NCBI RefSeq assembly: GCF_009905435.1
Contig: NZ_JAAAMT010000011.1
Coordinates: forward strand, 81,096-145,095
Direction: 5' to 3'
Length of the DNA stretch: 64,000 nucleotides
DNA from: Pseudomonas sp. R5(2019)
GTDB lineage: Bacteria; Pseudomonadota; Gammaproteobacteria; Pseudomonadales; Pseudomonadaceae
The notes below the pieces were generated by a model that was given only the letters and a program-made list of their open reading frames with translations, was not told the origin of the DNA and did not search any database. Both the position numbers and the translations under genes were made by a program. Below, piece after piece: positions 59,590 through 64,000 of the stretch (the first letter of the stretch is position 1; each line of letters starts with the position of its first letter).

Positions 59590-59651
59590 AAAGTTGTAAT
59601 TAGCTCCTTGGTCTACTGCCGCAAGCGATCTGCTTTGGTAAAATCCAGGGC

Positions 59652-61178
59652 ATGACTTCCTCGCCCAATCTCGATCAGATGACCCCCGATCAACTGCGTG
59701 CATTCGCTGCGCAGTTGCTGTCGCAGGTCGACACGATGGGCAAGAAGATCCATCGGATCGAAACAGTCAACGAACAGCTCACCCACGAAATCGCACTGCT
59801 CAAACGGCACAAGTTCGCCAAGCGCAGCGAGCAGCTGAGCCCTGACCAGGGCAGCCTGCTCGACGACCTGCTGGATACTGATATCGCGGCTATCGAGGCT
59901 GAGTTGAAGGCGGTCAACCCGCCTGCCGCGCCGGCCGAACCGCGTCAGCAGCCCAAGCGTGCACCGTTGCCACCGCAGTTTCCACGCACTGTGATCCGCC
60001 ACGAACCAGAGAACACCCAGTGCGCGTGTGGCTGCCAGCTTCAACGCGTCGGCGAAGACGTCAGCGAGAAGCTGGATTACACGCCGGGCGTGTTCACGGT
60101 CGAGCAGCACATACGTGGAAAATGGGCCTGCCGCGCGTGCGAAACGCTTATCCAGGCACCGGTGCCGGCCCAAGTGATCGACAAAGGTATCCCGACCGCA
60201 GGCCTGCTGGCTCATGTGATGGTGGCCAAATTCGCTGACCATTTGCCGCTGTATCGCCAAGAGAAAATCTTTGGCCGCGCCGGCCTGGCTATCGCCCGCT
60301 CGACACTGGCGCAATGGGTAGGCCAAACCGGTGTGCATCTCCAGCCCTTGGTCGATGCGCTGCGCGAAGCGGTACTTGCCCAAGGCGTTATCCACGCTGA
60401 CGAAACGCCAGTGCAGATGCTCGCGCCGGGCGAAAAGAAAACCCACCGTGCTTACGTCTGGGCCTACTGCACTACGCCGTTTTCGGCACTTAAAGCAGTG
60501 GTTTACGACTTCAGCCCGAGTCGTGCGGGCGAGCATGCGCGCAACTTCCTTGGCCAGTGGAACGGCAAGCTGGTGTGCGACGATTTCGCCGGTTACAAAG
60601 CAAGCTTCCAGCAAGGCATCACTGAAATCGGCTGCATGGCCCATGCCCGCCGTAAGTTCTTCGATCTGCATGCGACGAACAAAAGCCAACTGGCCGAACA
60701 GGCGCTGCACTCAATTGGCGGCTTGTACGAAATCGAACGGCAAGCGCGGGAAATGACCGACGAAGATCGCTGGCGAATACGTCAGGAAAAAGCAGCGCTC
60801 ATTATCGACGCACTACATACCTGGATGTTGGCCCAGCGCGATCTTGTGCCCGAAGGGTCGGCTATCGCCAAAGCTCTGGATTACAGCCTCAAGCGCTGGA
60901 CGGCACTGGCTCGATATCTCGAGGACGGCGCTGTGCCCATAGATAATAACGCGGTCGAAAATCAGATAAGGCCGTGGGCACTTGGACGCTCGAATTGGTT
61001 GTTCGCCGGGTCACTACGCAGCGGTAAGCGGGCAGCTGCGATCATGAGCTTGATCCAGTCGGCACGCATGAATGGGCATGATCCGTATGCCTATCTCAAA
61101 GATGTGCTGACGCGGCTGCCGACGCAGCGTGCCAGTGAGATTGATCAACTGCTGCCGCATCAGTGGATGCCCGCCTGA
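59652..61178 (+). CDS. tnpC: IS66-family DDE transposase TnpC
   Basis: 508 aa. The N-terminal leucine-rich coil (LDQMTPDQLRAFAAQLLSQVDTMGKKIHRIE) is followed by a zinc-finger-like CACGCQ...CRACE and the DDE core: VIHADETPVQM, LVCDDFAGYKASF and NAVENQIRPWALGRSNWLFAG. Full length and intact, so transposase is likely functional, though the element's left end is split by the intron. Confidence 0.95.
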   Translation: MTSSPNLDQMTPDQLRAFAAQLLSQVDTMGKKIHRIETVNEQLTHEIALLKRHKFAKRSEQLSPDQGSLLDDLLDTDIAAIEAELKAVNPPAAPAEPRQQPKRAPLPPQFPRTVIRHEPENTQCACGCQLQRVGEDVSEKLDYTPGVFTVEQHIRGKWACRACETLIQAPVPAQVIDKGIPTAGLLAHVMVAKFADHLPLYRQEKIFGRAGLAIARSTLAQWVGQTGVHLQPLVDALREAVLAQGVIHADETPVQMLAPGEKKTHRAYVWAYCTTPFSALKAVVYDFSPSRAGEHARNFLGQWNGKLVCDDFAGYKASFQQGITEIGCMAHARRKFFDLHATNKSQLAEQALHSIGGLYEIERQAREMTDEDRWRIRQEKAALIIDALHTWMLAQRDLVPEGSAIAKALDYSLKRWTALARYLEDGAVPIDNNAVENQIRPWALGRSNWLFAGSLRSGKRAAAIMSLIQSARMNGHDPYAYLKDVLTRLPTQRASEIDQLLPHQWMPA

Positions 61179-61209
61179 GTCACGCAAGGTGACTTCGGCG
61201 GACGCTTAC

Positions 61210-61217
61210 GGAATGAG
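61210..61217 (+). repeat. 8-bp target-site duplication, right copy
   Basis: GGAATGAG directly after the IS66 right end; matches 56922-56929. Confidence 0.8.
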
Positions 61218-61245
61218 CCCCCACAACTTCTCAGGAGGTTGTCCG

Positions 61246-61401
61246 ATGAACACTCGAGCTGCCGTGGTAAAGCCAGCGTCATTCCGCGAGTTTTCTCACT
61301 TTCTGTATCAGCCGCAGCCGCACATCCGTACGACGATGCCACCCAGGCACTCAACCGTTTTTTGTCCGTTAATCAAAGCGATACGTCGAGTCGCAACGTG
61401 A
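61246..61401 (+). CDS. possible small peptide gene upstream of parA
   Basis: 51 aa. AGGAGG stands 7 nt before ATG 61246, a near-ideal ribosome-binding site, in a 350-bp stretch without other genes. The peptide is basic (His/Arg-rich) with no known family. It might be a parA leader ORF or chance. An inverted repeat (ACAACTTCTC...GGTTGT) overlaps its ribosome-binding site. Confidence 0.35.
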   Translation: MNTRAAVVKPASFREFSHFLYQPQPHIRTTMPPRHSTVFCPLIKAIRRVAT

Positions 61402-61559
61402 GCAAGCCGCTAGCACTAAATTCGATCACCTCTATAGCAACCGAAAATATAGGGTCGAATGGGCTTTTTTTGAGCTCTACCATATAAGCATGTTGCTATA
61501 CTCCGCGCAGAATATACGGTTAGCCAAAATTTTCAGATCTTTACGAGGATAAATGAGCC

Positions 61560-62678
61560 ATGACGTCGTTCGAAAAGGCCCAAGGCATTCCGCTGTACAC
61601 GGACTTCAGCACATTGCAGTTCGCACCCCAGTTCGCCTCTGACAGCGTGGGAGTTAGTCAGCAGACGTTGAAATTGATGGAGCGCGATCATGGCCTGGTC
61701 ATTGCCCGCAGAAAGGCCGGCTCAGTCCCGGTTCGAGTTTACTCCGTCCAGGATCTGTTCCAGATCGCTCATATGCGGCGCGAAAAAGGTCTGACCAAAG
61801 GCCTTGCTCGCACAGCCGTTATTTCAACTTTTGTGCAAAAAGGCGGCACGGCAAAGACTACTACGTCAGTAAACCTTGCTATCGACTTTGCGTTGAGAGG
61901 GCTCCGAGTGCTGATCGTCGATAACGATCCTCAAGGCGACTCGACCAGCATGCTTGGTTATGACCCAGACCTTTCCGCAAATGAGCTCGCTGCGTTGAAC
62001 GTACCTGGTGACCGTGCGGTCGATGGCCATTTAGGTAACCTCCTCGGGGTCTCGATGTACCCTGCAAAAACGCTGGATGAGGTAATCAAAAAGCCTTTTG
62101 GCGAGTTTGGCCCGCACCTCATCCCCGCAGAAGAATCGTTGGAAGACCTGGATGTCGCTCTACGCAATGCAAACGGATCCGACTTCCGGTACGGGCTTTT
62201 CTTCCAAAAAGCTCTCAAGGGTGAGAACAAGAGTGCCGATTTGTCCGGCTATGACGTAATCATCATCGACAACGCCCCTTCAACTTCGCTGCTTACTCGC
62301 AACTCGATGGTCGCTTCTGACTTCCTGATCTGCCCGATTCGGATGGACCGGTTTTCGTTCAAAGCACTAGGCCGACTGTCTGACAAGCTGGAAGCTTTCG
62401 CCAAAGACTTCCAACGTTCTCCTGAGATCTTCGTTGTACCAACGATGTACATCAAGAACAGGCCGCGTATTCAGTCGAACATGGAAAAGCTTAGCGAGAC
62501 ATTCCCTGGCAAGGTCGCTGAGGTGCCACTCTACTTCTCAGAAGATTATTCCAAGAGCTTGGATGACGGCGTACCCATCATGCTTTGGAAAAATGCGAGT
62601 GAAAATTCAATCGGTGCGATGCGCTCGGTGTTCGGCAACATCCTCAACCGCATTCGCGCCACGGTTGGCAGCGCTTAA
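61560..62678 (+). CDS. parA: ParA-family partition ATPase (type Ia)
   Basis: 372 aa. An N-terminal helix-turn-helix (SDSVGVSQQTLKLMERDHGLVIARR) marks type Ia ParA proteins, which also repress their own operon. Deviant Walker A is QKGGTAKTTT near residue 94; Walker A' is VDNDPQGDST and Walker B VIIIDNAPS. ParA ATPase forms DNA-bound gradients that move plasmid copies. parS copy 3 and parB follow. Confidence 0.93.
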   Translation: MTSFEKAQGIPLYTDFSTLQFAPQFASDSVGVSQQTLKLMERDHGLVIARRKAGSVPVRVYSVQDLFQIAHMRREKGLTKGLARTAVISTFVQKGGTAKTTTSVNLAIDFALRGLRVLIVDNDPQGDSTSMLGYDPDLSANELAALNVPGDRAVDGHLGNLLGVSMYPAKTLDEVIKKPFGEFGPHLIPAEESLEDLDVALRNANGSDFRYGLFFQKALKGENKSADLSGYDVIIIDNAPSTSLLTRNSMVASDFLICPIRMDRFSFKALGRLSDKLEAFAKDFQRSPEIFVVPTMYIKNRPRIQSNMEKLSETFPGKVAEVPLYFSEDYSKSLDDGVPIMLWKNASENSIGAMRSVFGNILNRIRATVGSA

Positions 62679-62706
62679 GTATCGAGATTGATCTGAAAGC
62701 CCAAAA

Positions 62707-62723
62707 CGTTTCACCGTGAAACG
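62707..62723. promoter_or_regulatory. parS-like site, copy 3, between parA and parB
   Basis: CGTTTCACCGTGAAACG inside a longer stem AAAACGTTTCAC-C-GTGAAACGTTTT with a T run. Location between parA and parB makes it the likely nucleating ParB site; it may also attenuate transcription into parB. Confidence 0.9.
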
Positions 62724-62798
62724 TTTTTTGGGGGTATCAGCTCTGCTGAATATCAAGAGGGAAATTGATAGGTTTCCCCAAGAATTTTGGAGGTGTAC

Positions 62799-63839
62799 AT
62801 GGGAGAGAAAACGCGGCGTTTAGGTGTAGAACCTGCTCGAATGCCAGGAGATGGCGTCAGCGAACCGGTTGTTGCAGATATACCCAAGGCAAACCTGGGG
62901 AAATCGCTTGACCAGTTGTTAGCAGAACAAGGTCTTCTTGATGAACCAGAGGCGTTGGAACCTGCACCACAAACGCCTGCCCCTCGAAATGGGGCCGACG
63001 TTTCAGCTAAGGCTCCGGGATCATTTGTTGTTGGCAAGATCCTGGTAGAGCTGATCGACCCTTCGCCTTACCAGCCACGTAAAGAATTCGACGGTGAGAA
63101 ACTGAGCTTGCTCGCGGACGCGATTCAGGCAAGTGGTTTGCTAAACCCTATTCTCGTAAGACCAAGCCCAAGTATTCCTGGTCGGTATGAATTGGTCGGT
63201 GGTGAACGACGTTGGCGTGCACACAAGCTTTTGCAATGGAATGAAATTGAAGCGCGCATCAAGGAGATGTCTGACGCTGAAGCTGAAGTCAATGCACTCA
63301 CGGACAACGAAGGTGATGCACTCAGCGATTTCGAACGCGCCAGGGCGTTCAACAAAATGCTTGAGCGTAACGAAGACTGGAGCATGGCCGCCCTGTCTCG
63401 GCATGTTGGTGTAAGCAAAGCCACCATTACCCGCTGTATGTCCTACTTCAAGTTGCCTCAAGGCGTGTTGGAAATTCTTGAGGAGCAACCTCGCCTTATC
63501 GGAACCAAATCCGTTGCGGAGTTCGCAGCGTTCGACAAGCGCTATGAAGAGTTGGTAGTCGAAGGTGTTGGCATGATTGCTAACGGAAAGACTTCACAGG
63601 CTGGCTCTCTTCGTTGGATCAAGCGACAAATCCATTTGCGGACGAGCCCGGTAGTTTCTCGACCTCAACACAACCACGTTGTCGCTAGTGGCGAGGTTCT
63701 CGGAAAGATTAAGGTCAAAGGGAATAGCCTTGAGATTGTTTGCGAGCAAGGTGTCAACGTCACCCAGTTGGCTGACCTGGTGAAGCAATTGCTTTCCGAC
63801 CAGCATATCCCCAAAGGTCTTGAGGACTCGGAGGATTGA
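62799..63839 (+). CDS. parB: ParB-family partition protein
   Basis: 346 aa from ATG 62799, with GGAGG 5 nt upstream. The N-terminal ParB/Srx domain has IDPSPYQPRKEFDGEKLSLLADAIQASGLLNPILVR, and the CTP-binding box GRYELVGGERRWRAHKLL (GERRxRA) is intact. The helix-turn-helix is MAALSRHVGVSKATITRCMSYFKL. A helical C-terminal dimer domain follows. It should bind the three CGTTTCACCGTGAAACG sites. Confidence 0.94.
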   Translation: MGEKTRRLGVEPARMPGDGVSEPVVADIPKANLGKSLDQLLAEQGLLDEPEALEPAPQTPAPRNGADVSAKAPGSFVVGKILVELIDPSPYQPRKEFDGEKLSLLADAIQASGLLNPILVRPSPSIPGRYELVGGERRWRAHKLLQWNEIEARIKEMSDAEAEVNALTDNEGDALSDFERARAFNKMLERNEDWSMAALSRHVGVSKATITRCMSYFKLPQGVLEILEEQPRLIGTKSVAEFAAFDKRYEELVVEGVGMIANGKTSQAGSLRWIKRQIHLRTSPVVSRPQHNHVVASGEVLGKIKVKGNSLEIVCEQGVNVTQLADLVKQLLSDQHIPKGLEDSED

Positions 63840-63892
63840 GTTTTCCCCTTTTGTATTCAAAGGCCCGCCCCTCAGCGCAATGCTGTTCACTT

Positions 63893-63913
63893 AAGGATTG
63901 TTGACTAATCCTT
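63893..63913. repeat. inverted repeat after parB
   Basis: AAGGATT, 7-base loop, AATCCTT. Lies between parB and the terminator at 63926. Confidence 0.6.
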
Positions 63914-63925
63914 GAACAGCTGGAG

Positions 63926-63958
63926 AATCCGGAGTCCGATAAGGATTCCGGATTTTTT
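63926..63958 (+). terminator. intrinsic terminator after parB
   Basis: AATCCGGA (63926-63933) and TCCGGATT (63947-63954) with a 13-base loop, then T run. Ends the parAB operon. Confidence 0.85.
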
Positions 63959-64000
63959 ATGTCTGTTGCACAGGATTTGAGCACCGTTTTGGAAACCGCT

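Larger units (their letters stand above)
58841..61209 (+). mobile_element. IS66-family insertion sequence with left terminal repeat split by the intron
   Basis: tnpA, tnpB and tnpC in order. The right end is ...GGACGCTTAC (61209). Its inverse GTAAGCGTCCGCC aligns with TAAGCGTCCAGCC at 58841 (17 of 22 bases over the terminal repeat when G 56930 is counted as base 1). The first base of the left end is separated from the rest by the 1.91-kb intron. The element (about 2.37 kb without the intron) fits IS66 size. Confidence 0.85.

Noticed and set aside
61239..61487. 82-aa ORF upstream of parA
   Set aside because: Its TTG start touches the AGGAGG, leaving no spacing; the ATG 61246 frame is better placed, although also uncertain.
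63959..64000. Possible gene starting ATG 63959 and open to the window end
   Set aside because: Only 14 codons visible, the start lies at the end of the terminator T run and lacks a ribosome-binding site.

Overview
This window looks like part of the backbone of a large conjugative plasmid (or a closely related integrative element) from a gammaproteobacterium, most likely Pseudomonas. The evidence is a nearly complete F-type (MPF-F) type IV secretion system with a MOBH relaxase, two partition systems, a primase-like gene, an IS66-family insertion sequence with a group II intron, and no chromosomal housekeeping genes. The host assignment is inference from gene content and codon style; no database search was possible.

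Layout. 0-4.6 kb: two divergent helicase genes (one cut by the window edge), small membrane proteins, and a DsbA-like/lipoprotein pair. 4.7-14.4 kb: traI, traD, a small gene, a DUF4400-type gene, traL, traE, traK, traB, traV. 14.4-21.1 kb: a divergent TrfB/KorA-like regulator, the pilin gene traA, and one giant gene (1865 aa) for a secreted Ig-like repeat protein. 21.4-27.9 kb: dsbC, traC, a TrbI-like gene, an S26 peptidase with Cys in place of the nucleophilic Ser, a fused trbC-traW, and traU. 28-29.7 kb: a minus-strand set of small genes headed by a DUF1845/AcaB-like gene. 29.7-39.4 kb: a plus-strand recombination and AAA/VWA operon (OB-fold-like protein, RecT, YqaJ exonuclease, CobS/MoxR-like ATPase, DUF3150 protein, HExxH-VWA CobT-like protein with a DADAQ repeat tract). 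39.5-45.8 kb: HTH protein, traF, traH, traG. 45.8-48 kb: minus-strand lytic transglycosylase, FlhD-like and FlhC-like regulators, and a zinc-ribbon membrane protein. 48-50.7 kb: a parM/parR-like pair, five long direct repeats, and a MobI-like gene. 50.9-56.8 kb: ParB-like protein, AP2-like protein, four 25-bp iterons with 62-64 bp spacing, an unknown gene, a Toprim/primase-like gene, and two parS-like palindromes. 56.9-61.2 kb: group II intron plus IS66. 61.5-63.8 kb: parA, a third parS copy, parB.

How the parts fit. The transfer genes build an F-type pilus and channel. The MOBH relaxase, coupling protein and MobI-like protein would process oriT, which may lie in the repeat region just upstream of mobI. 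AcaB-like, FlhD/FlhC-like and KorA-like proteins are the likely transfer regulators, by analogy with IncC/SXT elements. ParM/ParR and ParA/ParB/parS give two independent stability systems.

The most unusual signal is in the 30-39 kb operon. Almost every gene is preceded by a hairpin followed by the same 11-base box, AAGGAGAATGA. In four of the seven leaders the hairpin's 3' arm can pair either with its own 5' arm or with that ribosome-binding box. This is a candidate repeated RNA switch. A strong promoter followed by a structured, terminator-ended RNA with no ORF lies upstream of it. The second striking structure is a group II intron that appears to sit between base 1 and base 2 of the IS66 left inverted repeat, with the 8-bp target duplication lying outside both elements.
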